A stretch of 45,667 bases of DNA from Pseudomonadota bacterium. GTDB lineage: Bacteria > Pseudomonadota > Gammaproteobacteria > Burkholderiales > Burkholderiaceae_C. The stretch is taken from NCBI GenBank assembly GCA_029779845.1, contig JAKOZT010000130.1:1-45667 (forward strand). Reading direction: 5' to 3'. The notes beneath the pieces are model-generated. The model made no database searches. It was given only the letters and a program-made list of their open reading frames with translations, and was not told where the DNA came from. Position numbers and translations under genes: made by a program. Below are positions 8,707 through 17,821 of this stretch, piece by piece. Position 1 is the first letter of the stretch. Each line of letters begins with the position of its first letter.

Positions 8707-8727
8707 ATCGGAAATGTCCATCGATAT
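8705..8727. promoter_or_regulatory. Second inverted repeat in the divergent promoter region
   Basis: ATATCG (8705-8710) and CGATAT (8722-8727) form a perfect inverted repeat with 11 bases between. The repeat abuts the first dyad on the side of the target operon, where LysR activation sites usually lie. Confidence 0.5.
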
Positions 8728-8764
8728 CTTTCTGGCAGGGAAGCCGATTCCTACACTGCGCCGC

Positions 8765-9757
8765 ATGATCTTCCCCACACTGTGGTGCCCGCTGCTCACC
8801 CACTACGACGACCAGGGGCGCATCGATGCGCAGCGCATCGCGCGCCACCTCGACTTCCTCGCCCCCTCGGTGCGCGGCTTCCTCGTGCCCGGCTCCACCG
8901 GCGATGGCTGGCAGCTCTCGGACGCCGAGGCGCGCACGCTGCTCGACGTGGTGATCGGCCTGGCGCGCGAGCGCGCTCTGCAATTGCTGATCGGCGTGCT
9001 CCGGCCCGACGCAGACGCCATGCAGGCTTTCATGGTCGACACGATCGCCTGGCTGAAGCAGCGCGCCGGCACCACCGACCTGCCCGATGCGCTGCGGCAA
9101 GCCGCGACGCTTGGCTTCACCTTCTGCGCCCCGCACGGCGCGGCGCTGACCCAGGACGACATCGCCGCCGCACTCGACACGCTGCTGGCCGTGGGCGCAC
9201 CGTCCGCGCTCTACCAGCTGCCGCAGGTCACCGGCAACGAGATCGCGCCGCAGACCATGCGGACACTGGCTGCACGCCATGCCAACCTGCTGATGCTGAA
9301 GGACACCAGCGGGGCCGATCGGATCGCCGACTCGGGGCTGGATAAGGTGTTCCTGGTGCGCGGCGCCGAAGGCGGCTACAGCCACCATCTGAAGCTCGCC
9401 GGCGGGCGCTACGACGGCTTCCTGCTGTCCACCGCCAACGTGTTCGGCGCGCCGTTGAACGAACTCATCGAGCATCTGCGCCAGGGCCGGCGCGCCGAAG
9501 CCGATGCCCTCTCGTCACGTCTGGAGGCCGTGGTGAACGCGGTGTTCGCCGCGGCCGCGCCGCTGCCCTACGGCAACGCGTTCACCAACGCCAACAAGTC
9601 TCTCGATCACTTCATGGCACACGGCCCAGGCGCACGCGGCGTGACACCGCCGCGCCTGCACTCCGGCCAGCGCCTGCCGGCCGATCTCATAGACCGGGCC
9701 GGCGCCGAACTCGAACGCCACGGCCTGATGCCCGTGCGCGGCTACCTGAACCCCTGA
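8765..9757 (+). CDS. DapA/NanA-family class I aldolase or dehydratase
   Basis: A 330-residue TIM-barrel enzyme of the dihydrodipicolinate synthase superfamily. The substrate loop is VPGSTGDGWQLS, a variant of the usual GTTGE. The tyrosine motif is ALYQLPQ in place of YNxP, and the Schiff-base Lys is in LLMLKDTSG. These enzymes cleave or dehydrate 2-keto acids such as 2-keto-3-deoxy acids. I use ATG 8765 (MIFPTLWCP), because homologues start there and an upstream ATG at 8714 overlaps the operator region. It is the first gene of the LysR-controlled operon; the dehydratase starts 12 bp after it. It could act on the 2-keto-3-deoxy product made by the next enzyme. Confidence 0.85.
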   Translation: MIFPTLWCPLLTHYDDQGRIDAQRIARHLDFLAPSVRGFLVPGSTGDGWQLSDAEARTLLDVVIGLARERALQLLIGVLRPDADAMQAFMVDTIAWLKQRAGTTDLPDALRQAATLGFTFCAPHGAALTQDDIAAALDTLLAVGAPSALYQLPQVTGNEIAPQTMRTLAARHANLLMLKDTSGADRIADSGLDKVFLVRGAEGGYSHHLKLAGGRYDGFLLSTANVFGAPLNELIEHLRQGRRAEADALSSRLEAVVNAVFAAAAPLPYGNAFTNANKSLDHFMAHGPGARGVTPPRLHSGQRLPADLIDRAGAELERHGLMPVRGYLNP

Positions 9758-9769
9758 GCGCACATCCCT

Positions 9770-10918
9770 ATGAAGATCACCCGCATCACCGCGATCCCGC
9801 TGTCCTACAGGCTGCCCGAGGGCCAGACCGTCAAGGTCGGCGTCGGCGCCACCATCAAGCGCGACACGATCGTCGTGCGCGTCGAGACCGACGAGGGCCT
9901 GACCGGCTACGGCGAAGCGCATCCGGGGCGCAGCCCAAGTGCCGTTGCCGCGCTCGTCAATGCGACCTTGAATCCGCTGCTCACCGGCATGGACCCGTGC
10001 AACGTGGTGGGGGTGTGGGCGCGCGTCAACCGCATGCAGTTGTCCAGCCACGGCCTGGGCGCCGGCGCGGCGCTGGCCTTGTCGGGCATCGACCTGGCGC
10101 TGTGGGACATCCGCGGCAAGGCCACGAACATGCCGCTGTACCGCCTGCTCGGCGGCAGCCGCAAGCGCATTCCGGCCTACGCCGGCGGCATCTCGCTGGG
10201 CTTCCAACCGCCCGAGACGCTGGTCGAGGAGGCGCGCGGCTACGTGCGCGAGGGCTACCGCGCGATCAAGCTGCGCCTGGGCGACAACGTGCGCGACGAC
10301 GCCGCGCGCGTGCAGGCGGTGCGTGCCGCGCTCGGCCCCGACGTCGACATCCTCACCGATGCCAACACCGCGTGGACGCTGGCCGATGCGCGCCGCGTGA
10401 TCCCGACGCTCGCCGAGGCGCGTGTCGGCTGGCTGGAGGAGCCGTTCAGCGCGCTGGACTTCGGCAGCTACCGCATCGCCGCCGGGCTCGCTCCGCAGGT
10501 GCCGATCGCCGCCGGCGAGAACCACTACACGCGCTGGGATTTCGCGCGTCTGCTGGAGGACAAGGCGGTGACGATCTGGCAGCCCGACCTCTCCAAGACC
10601 GGCGGCATCACCGAGGCGCTGCGCATCGCGGCGATGGCCTCGGCCTTCGGCATCGCACTGCACCCGCACTGCTCGGCCACCGGCATCAACCACGCGGCCA
10701 CGCTGCACTTCCTCGCCGCGCTGGACAACGGCGGCTACTTCGAGGCCTGCGTCTCGAAGTTCAACCCGCTGCGCGACATGTTCGGGCGGACCTTCACGAT
10801 CGGCGCCGACGGCTGCGTCGAGCCGCCCGACGCACCCGGCATCGGCCTGGTGATCGACGAGAAGGTGTTCGCCGAGTTCCCGGCCATCGACGGGCCCGGC
10901 TATGTCGTCAAGTTCTGA
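9770..10918 (+). CDS. Enolase-superfamily dehydratase (mandelate racemase subgroup)
   Basis: A 382-residue member of the mandelate racemase/muconate lactonizing family. An N-terminal capping domain is followed by a barrel with the base motif K-x-R (AIKLRLG). The Mg ligands lie in LTDANTAW, WLEEPF and AAGENH, and a probable Asp-His dyad is in WQPDLSKTGG and LHPHCSATG. This dyad places it in the mandelate racemase subgroup, whose members mostly dehydrate acid sugars. Which aldonate or aldarate is used cannot be told from sequence. Its product, a 2-keto-3-deoxy acid, would suit the DapA-family enzyme encoded just upstream. Confidence 0.88.
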   Translation: MKITRITAIPLSYRLPEGQTVKVGVGATIKRDTIVVRVETDEGLTGYGEAHPGRSPSAVAALVNATLNPLLTGMDPCNVVGVWARVNRMQLSSHGLGAGAALALSGIDLALWDIRGKATNMPLYRLLGGSRKRIPAYAGGISLGFQPPETLVEEARGYVREGYRAIKLRLGDNVRDDAARVQAVRAALGPDVDILTDANTAWTLADARRVIPTLAEARVGWLEEPFSALDFGSYRIAAGLAPQVPIAAGENHYTRWDFARLLEDKAVTIWQPDLSKTGGITEALRIAAMASAFGIALHPHCSATGINHAATLHFLAALDNGGYFEACVSKFNPLRDMFGRTFTIGADGCVEPPDAPGIGLVIDEKVFAEFPAIDGPGYVVKF

Positions 10919-10954
10919 ACGCCCCGCATCCCATCGACAAGAACGGAGACATTC

Positions 10955-11929
10955 ATGCACAAGCGAACCCTGATCCGTGCCGGTGCCGCCCTCGCGCTGG
11001 CGATCGCCGCACCCGCCTTCGCGCAGGGCGGCAGCTATCCCGACAAGCCAATCAAGATCATCGTTCCATACCCGCCCGGCGGCTTCAACGACACGCTGGC
11101 GCGCACCGTGGGCGCGAAGCTCCAGGCGGCCTGGGGGCAGACGGTGGTGGTCGACAACAAGCCGGGCGGCGCGACGGTGATCGGCCTCGACGCCGCCGCC
11201 AAGTCGCCGCCCGACGGCTACACGCTGGCGATCATTCCCTTCTCGTTCGCCGTCAACCCGTACATCTTCGCCAAGCTGCCCTACGACTCGCAGAAGGACT
11301 TCACGCCGATCACGCTGGCCGCCACCACCGCCAACCTGCTGGTGGTGCCGACGGCATCGCCCTTCAACTCGATGAAGGAACTGCTCGCGCAAGCCAAGGC
11401 CAAGCCGGGCTCGATCAGTTACGCCTCGACCGGCATCGGCTCGTCCAACCACCTGTCGATGGAGAAGTTCAAGCAGATGGCCGGTGTCGACATCACCCAC
11501 GTGCCCTACAAGGGCAGTGCGCCGGCGGTGACCGACCTGATCGGCGGCCAGATCAACGTGATGTTCGACAACATCTCCAACGTGCTACCGCACGTGAAGT
11601 CGGGCAAGCTGAAGGCGCTGGCGGTGACCACGCCGACGCGTTCACCGCTGGCGCCCGAGGTGCCCACGGTGATCGAAGCCGGCGTGCCGGGCTACGAGCT
11701 CGCAGTGTGGTTCGGCATCGCCGCGCCGGGCGGCACGCCCAAGCCCATCGTCGACAAGCTGAATGCCGGACTCGTCAAGATCCTGCGCATGCCCGACGTG
11801 AAGGAGAAGTTCGCCGCCCAGGGCGTGGAAGCGATCGGCAGCACGGTGGAGCAATTCCAGTCGCATTTGCAGGCACAGCGCACGATGTGGGCCAAGGTCG
11901 TGAAGGATGCCGGTGTGACGCCGGAATGA
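10955..11929 (+). CDS. Bug/TctC-family periplasmic solute-binding protein
   Basis: A 324-residue exported protein. A signal peptide ends near AAPAFAQG (residues ~20-25), then the typical Bug start YPDKPIKIIVPYPPGGFNDT follows, and DNKPGGATVIG and HVPYKGSAPAVTDLIGGQI mark the ligand-binding folds. Such proteins bind carboxylates and normally feed TctAB permeases, but no tctA or tctB gene is present nearby. Many Bug proteins in Burkholderiales are orphans. A strong ribosome site (CGGAGACA) precedes the ATG. Its place between the dehydratase and the dehydrogenase suggests it binds the substrate of this pathway. Confidence 0.92.
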   Translation: MHKRTLIRAGAALALAIAAPAFAQGGSYPDKPIKIIVPYPPGGFNDTLARTVGAKLQAAWGQTVVVDNKPGGATVIGLDAAAKSPPDGYTLAIIPFSFAVNPYIFAKLPYDSQKDFTPITLAATTANLLVVPTASPFNSMKELLAQAKAKPGSISYASTGIGSSNHLSMEKFKQMAGVDITHVPYKGSAPAVTDLIGGQINVMFDNISNVLPHVKSGKLKALAVTTPTRSPLAPEVPTVIEAGVPGYELAVWFGIAAPGGTPKPIVDKLNAGLVKILRMPDVKEKFAAQGVEAIGSTVEQFQSHLQAQRTMWAKVVKDAGVTPE

Positions 11930-12900
11930 ACACCTCGGCAGGCACGCGCCCGCGCGTGCTGCTCACCGGGCCGATGGACCCGGCCGGCGAACGCCTGATC
12001 GCCGAGGTGGCGGAGATCGTGCGCGCGCCCGACGCGCAGCCGCACACGTTGCGCCGCCTGATCGCCGACGCAGCCGTGCTGGTGGTGCGCTCGGCGCTGC
12101 CGGCCGACCTGCTGGACCACGCGCCGCGGCTGCTCGGCATCGTGCGCCAGGGCGTCGGCGTGGACATGATTCCGATCGAGGCGGCCAACGCGCGCCGCCT
12201 GCCGGTGGCCAACGTGCCGGGCTCGAACCGCCATGCGGTGGCCGAGCACGCGATCGGCGCGATCGCGCTGCTGCGCAGGCGCACGCCGGCGATGGACACC
12301 CTGCTGCGCCGCGACGGCTGGCAAGCCAGCCGCGCGCTCGCCGACACGTCCGCCGAGCTTCATGGCGCCACGCTGGGCATCGTCGGCGTGGGCGAGATCG
12401 GCACGCGCGTCGCCGAGATCGCGCACCACGGCTATGGCATGCGCGTGCTCGGACATCAGCGCCGGCTCGATGCACTGCCGGCCTTCGTCGAAGGGGCGCC
12501 GCTCGACGAACTGCTGGCACGCAGCGACGCCGTGGTGCTCGCCTGCCCGCTCACCGACGCGACACGCGGCCTGCTCGACGCACGCCGCCTGGCGCTGATG
12601 CCACGCCACGCCGTGCTGGTCAACGTGGCGCGCGGCGCGGTGGTCGACGAGGTGGTGCTGGTGGAGGCGCTGCGCACACGGCGCATCGCCGGCGCCGCGC
12701 TCGACGTCTTCAGCCTCCAGCCGCTGCCGGCGGATCACCCGCTGCTCGCGCTGGACAACGTGCTGCTGACGCCGCATGCCGCCGGACTGACGACGCAGAG
12801 CATGCATCGCATGAGCGTCGGCGCGGCCGAGGAAGTGCGGCGCCTGCTGGCAGGCCAATGGCCGCTCAACCTGGTCAACCGCGAGGCGCTCGACTTATGA
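11926..12900 (+). CDS. D-isomer-specific 2-hydroxyacid dehydrogenase
   Basis: A 324-residue NAD(P)-dependent dehydrogenase. The Rossmann motif GIVGVGEIGTRV is near residue 148, the catalytic Arg is in NVARGAVVDE, and the catalytic His is in LLTPHAAGLT. These are hallmarks of the SerA/glyoxylate reductase superfamily. The ATG overlaps the stop of the Bug gene (ATGA), showing translational coupling. Within the operon it may reduce the 2-keto acid or aldehyde acid released by the DapA-family lyase, or oxidise an incoming hydroxy acid. The frame stays open upstream, but the overlap and the family start support 11926. Confidence 0.9.
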   Translation: MNTSAGTRPRVLLTGPMDPAGERLIAEVAEIVRAPDAQPHTLRRLIADAAVLVVRSALPADLLDHAPRLLGIVRQGVGVDMIPIEAANARRLPVANVPGSNRHAVAEHAIGAIALLRRRTPAMDTLLRRDGWQASRALADTSAELHGATLGIVGVGEIGTRVAEIAHHGYGMRVLGHQRRLDALPAFVEGAPLDELLARSDAVVLACPLTDATRGLLDARRLALMPRHAVLVNVARGAVVDEVVLVEALRTRRIAGAALDVFSLQPLPADHPLLALDNVLLTPHAAGLTTQSMHRMSVGAAEEVRRLLAGQWPLNLVNREALDL

Positions 12901-12912
12901 CGGCAGCGAGAT

Positions 12913-12940
12913 AGCTTAGAAGCTCCGCGTCTCAGACGCG
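12913..12940. promoter_or_regulatory. Two adjacent palindromes before the CysB-type gene
   Basis: AGCTTAGAAGCT (12913-12924) and CGCGTCTCAGACGCG (12926-12940, perfect 7-1-7) lie back to back. They are between the dehydrogenase stop at 12900 and the CysB-type start at 12967. They could end the upstream operon or act as an operator for the regulator; there is no T-run after them. Confidence 0.45.
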
Positions 12941-12966
12941 CCCTGGCGGGCGCGACAATGCCCGCC

Positions 12967-13905
12967 ATGAATTTCCAGCAACTCCGCGCCGTGCGCGAGA
13001 CGGCCCGCCTCGGCTTCAACCTCACCGAGGTGGCGCACGCGCTGCACACCTCGCAGCCGGGCGTCAGTCGGCAGATCCGCGAGCTGGAGGACGAACTCGG
13101 CATCGAGATCTTCGTGCGCGCCGGCAAGCGCCTCACGGGCCTGACGCCGCCCGGCGAAGTGCTGCTGCCGATCGTCGAGCGGCTGCTGCTCGACGCCGAC
13201 AGCCTCAAGCGCGTCGGCGACGAGTTCGCGGCGCAGGACAGCGGCCGGCTGTCGATCGCGGCGACGCACTCGCAGGCGCGCTACGCGCTGCCGGCGGTGG
13301 TGCGCGACTTCCGCGCCGTCTACCCGCAGGTGACGCTGGAGCTGCACCAGGGTTCGCCGCGCCAGGTGGCCGACATGCTGCTCTCCGGCGAGGCCGACAT
13401 CGGCGTCGCCACCGAGGCACTGGCGCAGTACGAGCAGCTCGTCGCGCTGCCCTGCTACCGCTGGACGCACAGCATCGTCGTGCCGCCCGGCCACGAGCTG
13501 CTCGCCGTCGAAGGCCCGGTGACGCTGCAGCAGCTGGCGCGCTTTCCCGTCATCACCTACGAGGCCGGCTACACCGGCCGCACCCACATCGACGAGGCCT
13601 TCGAGAAGGCCGGCCTGAAGCCCAGCGTGGTGCTCAGCGCGATGGACGCCGACGTGATCAAGACCTACGTCGAGCTGGGCATGGGCGTGGGCATCGTCGC
13701 CGCGATCGCCTTCGACCCCGAGCGCGACCGCACGCTGCGCGCGCTCGATGCGCGCCATCTGTTCGAGGTGAACCTGACGCGCTTGGGCGTCCGCCGCGGC
13801 ACCTGGCTGCGCGGCTACGTCTACGCCTTCATCGAATCCTTCGCGCCGACGCTGACGCGCGAGCTGGTGCAGCGCGCGCTGGCGGGCGAGGCGGTGGAGA
13901 TTTAG
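12967..13905 (+). CDS. cysB: CysB/Cbl-type LysR regulator of sulfur assimilation
   Basis: A 312-residue LysR regulator of the CysB branch. The DNA-binding domain has the CysB-specific opening [14 protein letters not shown] and the recognition segment [15 protein letters not shown]. The effector domain shows TTHxQARY-like [11 protein letters not shown] and VVPPGHELL. CysB and Cbl respond to O-acetylserine and sulfate and activate cys genes. It converges on cysA with a 4-bp overlap of the two stop ends, so the sulfate operon is the obvious target. An ATG nine bases upstream (12958) is possible, but homologues begin with MNFQQLR. CysB and Cbl cannot be separated with certainty from sequence alone. 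Confidence 0.85.
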   Translation: MNFQQLRAVRETARLGFNLTEVAHALHTSQPGVSRQIRELEDELGIEIFVRAGKRLTGLTPPGEVLLPIVERLLLDADSLKRVGDEFAAQDSGRLSIAATHSQARYALPAVVRDFRAVYPQVTLELHQGSPRQVADMLLSGEADIGVATEALAQYEQLVALPCYRWTHSIVVPPGHELLAVEGPVTLQQLARFPVITYEAGYTGRTHIDEAFEKAGLKPSVVLSAMDADVIKTYVELGMGVGIVAAIAFDPERDRTLRALDARHLFEVNLTRLGVRRGTWLRGYVYAFIESFAPTLTRELVQRALAGEAVEI

Positions 13906-14951
13906 ATCATCGCCGCCGGATCGGCCAGCTCCTCGGCGAAGCGCGTCACCTTGCGCGGCCGCAGGTGCACGGCCGAGCCGGGCTGCAGGCCGAGGCGCTC
14001 GCGCAGCGCGAGGTATTCGGCGCGCGGCATCTCGACATCCACGTAGCCGGCTTCGTCGACGCGGCGCAGCTCCAGCCGCGTGTTCGGCCCGACCGTGAGC
14101 GCCTGCGACAGCACTGCGGGCAGCGCGCCCTCCTCCGGCGCCGCGACGATCTCCAGCTCGTGCGGGCGCACGTAGCTGACCTCGCCGTCCTTGGCACCCG
14201 GGCCGTGGCCGAAGCGGCCGTGGAACAGGTTCACGTCGCCGAGGAACTGCAGCACGAAGGGCGAGGCCGGGTGGTCGTAGACCTCGTCGGGCGTGCCCTG
14301 CTGCTCAATGCGGCCCTCGTTCATCACGACGATGCGGTCGGCGACTTCCATCGCCTCCTCCTGGTCGTGCGTGACGAACACGCTGGTCACGTGCATCTCG
14401 TCGTGCAGCCGGCGCAGCCAGCGGCGCAGCTCCTTGCGCACCTTCGCGTCCAGCGCGCCGAAAGGCTCGTCGAGCAGCAGCACCTTGGGCTCCACCGCGA
14501 GCGCGCGCGCCAGCGCGATGCGCTGGCGCTGGCCGCCGCTGAGCTGGTGCGGGTAGCGGTCGGCGATCCAGTCGAGCTGCACGAGTTTCAGCAGCTCGTT
14601 GACTTTGGAGCTGATCTCCTTCTCGCTCGGCCGCGTGGCCTTGGGCCGCACGCGCAAGCCGAACGCGACGTTCTCGAAGATCGTCATGTGCGCAAAGAGA
14701 GCGTAGTGCTGGAACACGAAGCCGACATGGCGCTCGCGCACGTCGGTGTCGGTCGCGTCCTCGCCGTGGAACCGCACCGTGCCGGCGTCCGGCACTTCCA
14801 GCCCCGCGATGATGCGCAGCAGCGTGGTCTTGCCCGAGCCCGAGGGCCCGAGCAGCGCGACCAGTTCGCCGGCCGGGATGTCGAGGTTCAAGTTGTCGCA
14901 GACGACGGTGTTGCCGAAGCGCTTGTTGAGGTTTCTTACTTCAATGCTCAT
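13902..14951 (-). CDS. cysA: Sulfate/thiosulfate ABC transporter ATP-binding protein CysA
   Basis: A 349-residue ATPase. Walker [10 protein letters not shown] is near residue 37, the Q-loop is in [11 protein letters not shown], the signature is LSGGQRQR, Walker B is [11 protein letters not shown] and the H-loop is FVTHDQEEA. The C-terminal TOBE-like region ([12 protein letters not shown]) is typical of CysA. The ATG overlaps the cysW stop (ATGA). It is the last gene of the sbp-cysT-cysW-cysA operon and energises sulfate import across the inner membrane. Confidence 0.95.
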   Translation of the reverse strand: MSIEVRNLNKRFGNTVVCDNLNLDIPAGELVALLGPSGSGKTTLLRIIAGLEVPDAGTVRFHGEDATDTDVRERHVGFVFQHYALFAHMTIFENVAFGLRVRPKATRPSEKEISSKVNELLKLVQLDWIADRYPHQLSGGQRQRIALARALAVEPKVLLLDEPFGALDAKVRKELRRWLRRLHDEMHVTSVFVTHDQEEAMEVADRIVVMNEGRIEQQGTPDEVYDHPASPFVLQFLGDVNLFHGRFGHGPGAKDGEVSYVRPHELEIVAAPEEGALPAVLSQALTVGPNTRLELRRVDEAGYVDVEMPRAEYLALRERLGLQPGSAVHLRPRKVTRFAEELADPAAMI

Positions 14952-15889
14952 CGGGCTTCCTTCTTCATGCGCTGCTCGACCCCGTACTTCAGCACCAGCG
15001 TCACCAGCGCCAGCAGTGCCAGCAGCGAGGCCACCGCGAAGGCGGCGGCGAACTGGTATTCGTTGTAGAGGATCTCGATGTGCAGCGGCATCGTGTTGGT
15101 CTGGCCGCGGATGTGGCCCGAGACGACGCTGACCGCGCCGAACTCGCCCATCGCGCGCGCGTTGCACAGGATCACGCCGTACAGCAGCGCCCACTTGATG
15201 TTCGGCAGCGTCACGCGGCGGAAGATCTGCCAGCCGTTCGCGCCCAGCACGCGCGCGGCCTCCTCCTGCTCCGTGCCCTGCGCCTGCATCAGCGGGATCA
15301 GCTCGCGCGCGACGAAGGGGAAGGTGATGAACACCGTCGCCAGCACGATGCCGGGCACCGCGAAGATGATCTTCAGGTCGTGGTCACGCAGCCACTCGCC
15401 GAACCAGCCTTGCAGCCCGAACACCAGCACGTAGAGCAGGCCGGCGATCACCGGGCTGACCGAGAACGGCAGGTCGATCAGCGTCAGCAGCAGGTTCCTG
15501 CCGCGGAACTCGAACTTGGCGATGCACCACGCCGCAGCGATGCCGAACACCAGGTTCAGCGGCACGCTGATCGCGGCGGCCAGCAGCGTCAGCTTGATCG
15601 CCGCGACCGCATCGGGCTCGACGATCGCGGCGAGGTAGACGTCCCAGCCCTTCTTCAGCGCCTCGGCGAACACGATCGCCAGCGGAACGAACAGGAAGAA
15701 GGCGAGGAAGGCGAGCGCGGCGGCGATCAGCAGCCACTTGACCCCCGCGGGCTCGGTGGTGGCGCTGCGGATGTTGCGAGCTGCGCTTCCCGTTCGGGCT
15801 GAGCTTGTCGAAGCCGGCGCTTCGACAGGCCTGTCCTGAGCATCGTCGAAGGGCTCAGCGCGAACGGGGATGGACATGCTGCTGCTCAT
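14948..15889 (-). CDS. cysW: Sulfate ABC transporter permease CysW
   Basis: A 313-residue inner-membrane permease with about six helices. The EAA loop, which docks on CysA, is seen as [20 protein letters not shown]. The first ~40 residues are unusual: they are the translation of a palindromic repeat (see 15789-15868) and not part of the family core, which begins near [15 protein letters not shown]. The usual family length is about 280-290. The ATG at 15889 overlaps the cysT stop; a second ATG at 15877 would shorten the tail by four residues. Both lie upstream of the repeat, so the extension is probably translated. Confidence 0.93.
   Translation of the reverse strand: MSSSMSIPVRAEPFDDAQDRPVEAPASTSSARTGSAARNIRSATTEPAGVKWLLIAAALAFLAFFLFVPLAIVFAEALKKGWDVYLAAIVEPDAVAAIKLTLLAAAISVPLNLVFGIAAAWCIAKFEFRGRNLLLTLIDLPFSVSPVIAGLLYVLVFGLQGWFGEWLRDHDLKIIFAVPGIVLATVFITFPFVARELIPLMQAQGTEQEEAARVLGANGWQIFRRVTLPNIKWALLYGVILCNARAMGEFGAVSVVSGHIRGQTNTMPLHIEILYNEYQFAAAFAVASLLALLALVTLVLKYGVEQRMKKEAR
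15789..15868. repeat. Palindromic CCGTTCG repeat element inside cysW
   Basis: An 80-bp element is bounded by CCCGTTCG and CGAACGGG. Its arms contain GCTGAGC, CTTGTCGAAG and CCTTCGAC-type blocks, giving a large imperfect hairpin. A second copy lies at 25559-25630. The element lies in the cysW reading frame and encodes a run of [21 protein letters not shown] residues. Elements of this sequence are common in betaproteobacterial intergenic regions. Confidence 0.8.
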
Positions 15890-16719
15890 CGCCCTTGCCT
15901 CGCTCTCGTCCACGCCTGCAAGCCATTGATCGCCAGCAGCAGCGCGAAGGCCGCCACCAGCATCACGCAGGCGATCGCCGTCGCGCCGGGATAGTCGTAC
16001 TGCTCGAGCTTGGTGATGATCAGCAGCGGCGTGATCTCGCTGACCATCGGCATGTTGCCGGCGATGAAGATCACCGAGCCGTATTCGCCCAAGGCGCGCG
16101 CGAAGGCGAGCGCGAAGCCGGTGAGCAGCGCCGGCGTCAGGATCGGGAAGATCACTTTCCGGAAGGTCTGCCAGCGGTTCGCGCCCAGCGTCGCGGCGGC
16201 TTCTTCGACTTCCTTGTGCAGGTCTTCGAGCACCGGCTGCACCGTGCGCACCACGAAGGGCAGGCCGATGAAGGTCAGCGCGACGAACACACCCAGCGGC
16301 GTGAAGCTGACCTTGAAGGGCAGCACCTGCCCGATCCAGCCGTTGCCGGCGTACAGCGCCGTCAGCGCGATGCCGGCCACCGCGGTAGGCAGCGCGAACG
16401 GCAGGTCGACCAGCGCGTCGATCAGCCGCTTGAAGGGAAACTCGTAGCGCACCAGCACCCAGGCGACGATCAGCCCGAAGAAGGCGTTGACGAAAGCCGC
16501 TGCCAGCGAGGCGCCGAAGGTGAGCCGGTACGAGGCCACCACGCGCGGCGCGCTGACGGCATCCCAGAACGCCGGCCAGCTCATCGTGAAGGTCTTGAGG
16601 AAGGCCGCGCTGAGCGGGATCAGCACGATCAGCCCGAGGTACAGCAGCGTGAAGCCGAGCGCCAGGTCGAAGCCCGGCAGCACGCTGTGGCGCTTGAGCA
16701 GCGCACGCGTGAAGACCAT
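15886..16719 (-). CDS. cysT: Sulfate ABC transporter permease CysT (CysU)
   Basis: A 277-residue permease with six predicted helices. The N-terminal motif [20 protein letters not shown] and the EAA loop [20 protein letters not shown] mark it as CysT. It starts 2 bp after the sbp stop and its end overlaps the cysW start by 4 bp, so the operon is tightly coupled. It forms the membrane channel with CysW. Confidence 0.95.
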   Translation of the reverse strand: MVFTRALLKRHSVLPGFDLALGFTLLYLGLIVLIPLSAAFLKTFTMSWPAFWDAVSAPRVVASYRLTFGASLAAAFVNAFFGLIVAWVLVRYEFPFKRLIDALVDLPFALPTAVAGIALTALYAGNGWIGQVLPFKVSFTPLGVFVALTFIGLPFVVRTVQPVLEDLHKEVEEAAATLGANRWQTFRKVIFPILTPALLTGFALAFARALGEYGSVIFIAGNMPMVSEITPLLIITKLEQYDYPGATAIACVMLVAAFALLLAINGLQAWTRARQGR

Positions 16720-16721
16720 CG

Positions 16722-17738
16722 TCACTTGCGCGTGTAGACCTGATCGAAGGTTCCGCCATCGGCGAAGTGGATCTTCTGCGCCTTGGCCCAGCCGCCGAAC
16801 ACCTCGTCGATGGTGAACAGGCTCACCTTCGGGAACTGCTTCGCGTACTTGGCCGCCGCGGCCGGGTCGATCGGACGGTAGTAGTTCCGGCCGGCGATGT
16901 CCTGCCCTTCGGGCGAGTACAGGTACTCCAGATAGGCCTGGGCCACCGCGCGCGTGCCGCGCTTGTCGACCACCTTGTCGACCACCGTCACCGGCGGCTC
17001 GGCGAGGATCGAGAGCGACGGTGCGACGATGTCGAACTTGTCCGGCCCGAGTTCCTTCAGCGCCAGCAGCGCCTCGTTCTCCCAGGCCAGCAGCACGTCG
17101 CCGATGCCGCGCTCGACGAAGGTCGTCGTCGAGCCGCGCGCGCCGGTATCGAGCACCGGCACGTTGGCGAGGATCTGGCCGACGAACTGCTGTGCCTTCT
17201 TGTCGTCGTTGCCGTACTTCTTCAGCGCATAGCCCCAGGCGGCGAGGTAGTTCCAGCGCGCGCCGCCGGAGGTCTTGGGGTTGGGCGTGATCACGCCGAT
17301 GCCGGGCTTGGCGAGGTCGTCCCAGTCCTTGATGCCCTTGGGGTTGCCCTTGCGCACCAGGAACACGATGGTCGAGGTGTAGGGCGCGCTGTTGTGCTTC
17401 AGGCGCTTCTGCCAGTCGGCCGGGATCAGCTGGCCCTTGGCGTGCAGTTCGTCGACGTCGTAGGCGAGCGCGAGCGTCACCACGTCGGCTTCCAGCCCGT
17501 CGATCACCGAGCGCGCCTGCTTGCCCGAGCCGCCGTGGCTCTGCTTGACGGCGACGTTGTCGCCGGTCCTGCCCTTCCACCAGGCGGAGAAGGCCTTGTT
17601 GAAATCGACGTAAAGCTCGCGCGTCGGATCGTAGGAGACGTTCAGCAGCGTGACGTCCTTGGCGATTGCCGTGCCGGCAAATGCCGCGAGGCCGGCGCTG
17701 ACGACGAAGGTGTGCAGGAGGCGGGTGAGGTGCTTCAT
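16722..17738 (-). CDS. sbp: Periplasmic sulfate-binding protein
   Basis: A 338-residue exported binding protein. A signal peptide ends at GTAIAKD (about residue 26), then [20 protein letters not shown], the family opening, follows. [20 protein letters not shown] and [15 protein letters not shown] are conserved sulfate-contact segments. It is first in the sulfate operon. The ATG lacks a strong ribosome site; TAGGA lies about 9 bases upstream, inside a possible hairpin (17741-17789). It could be named Sbp or CysP; the sequence fits Sbp better. Confidence 0.93.
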   Translation of the reverse strand: MKHLTRLLHTFVVSAGLAAFAGTAIAKDVTLLNVSYDPTRELYVDFNKAFSAWWKGRTGDNVAVKQSHGGSGKQARSVIDGLEADVVTLALAYDVDELHAKGQLIPADWQKRLKHNSAPYTSTIVFLVRKGNPKGIKDWDDLAKPGIGVITPNPKTSGGARWNYLAAWGYALKKYGNDDKKAQQFVGQILANVPVLDTGARGSTTTFVERGIGDVLLAWENEALLALKELGPDKFDIVAPSLSILAEPPVTVVDKVVDKRGTRAVAQAYLEYLYSPEGQDIAGRNYYRPIDPAAAAKYAKQFPKVSLFTIDEVFGGWAKAQKIHFADGGTFDQVYTRK

Positions 17739-17740
17739 GG

Positions 17741-17789
17741 GTCGGAATCCTAGGAACCGCGCCGTGAGGCGGGAACGAAGGATTCCGAC
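17741..17789. promoter_or_regulatory. Inverted repeat directly upstream of sbp
   Basis: GTCGGAATCC (17741-17750) and GGATTCCGAC (17780-17789) are perfect reverse complements with 29 bases between. The near arm ends two bases before the sbp ATG and includes the only weak ribosome site. It could be a CysB-type operator or an mRNA hairpin that hides the start. Confidence 0.5.
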
Positions 17790-17821
17790 GCTGCTTATGC
17801 GGGTTTCGTTCGAAGCGCCGC

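Noticed and set aside
9515..11500. Long open frame (661 codons) on the minus strand opposite the lyase, dehydratase and Bug genes
   Set aside because: Composition is Arg/Ala/Gly/His-rich with no domain, and the plus-strand genes have clear catalytic motifs. It is an antisense shadow typical of high GC.
10955..11929. Complete tripartite tricarboxylate transporter
   Set aside because: Only the binding protein is present; no TctA or TctB helices are encoded nearby.
14948..14951. Gene breaks suggested by overlaps in the sulfate operon
   Set aside because: The 4-bp ATGA overlaps are normal translational coupling, not frameshifts; each protein is full length.
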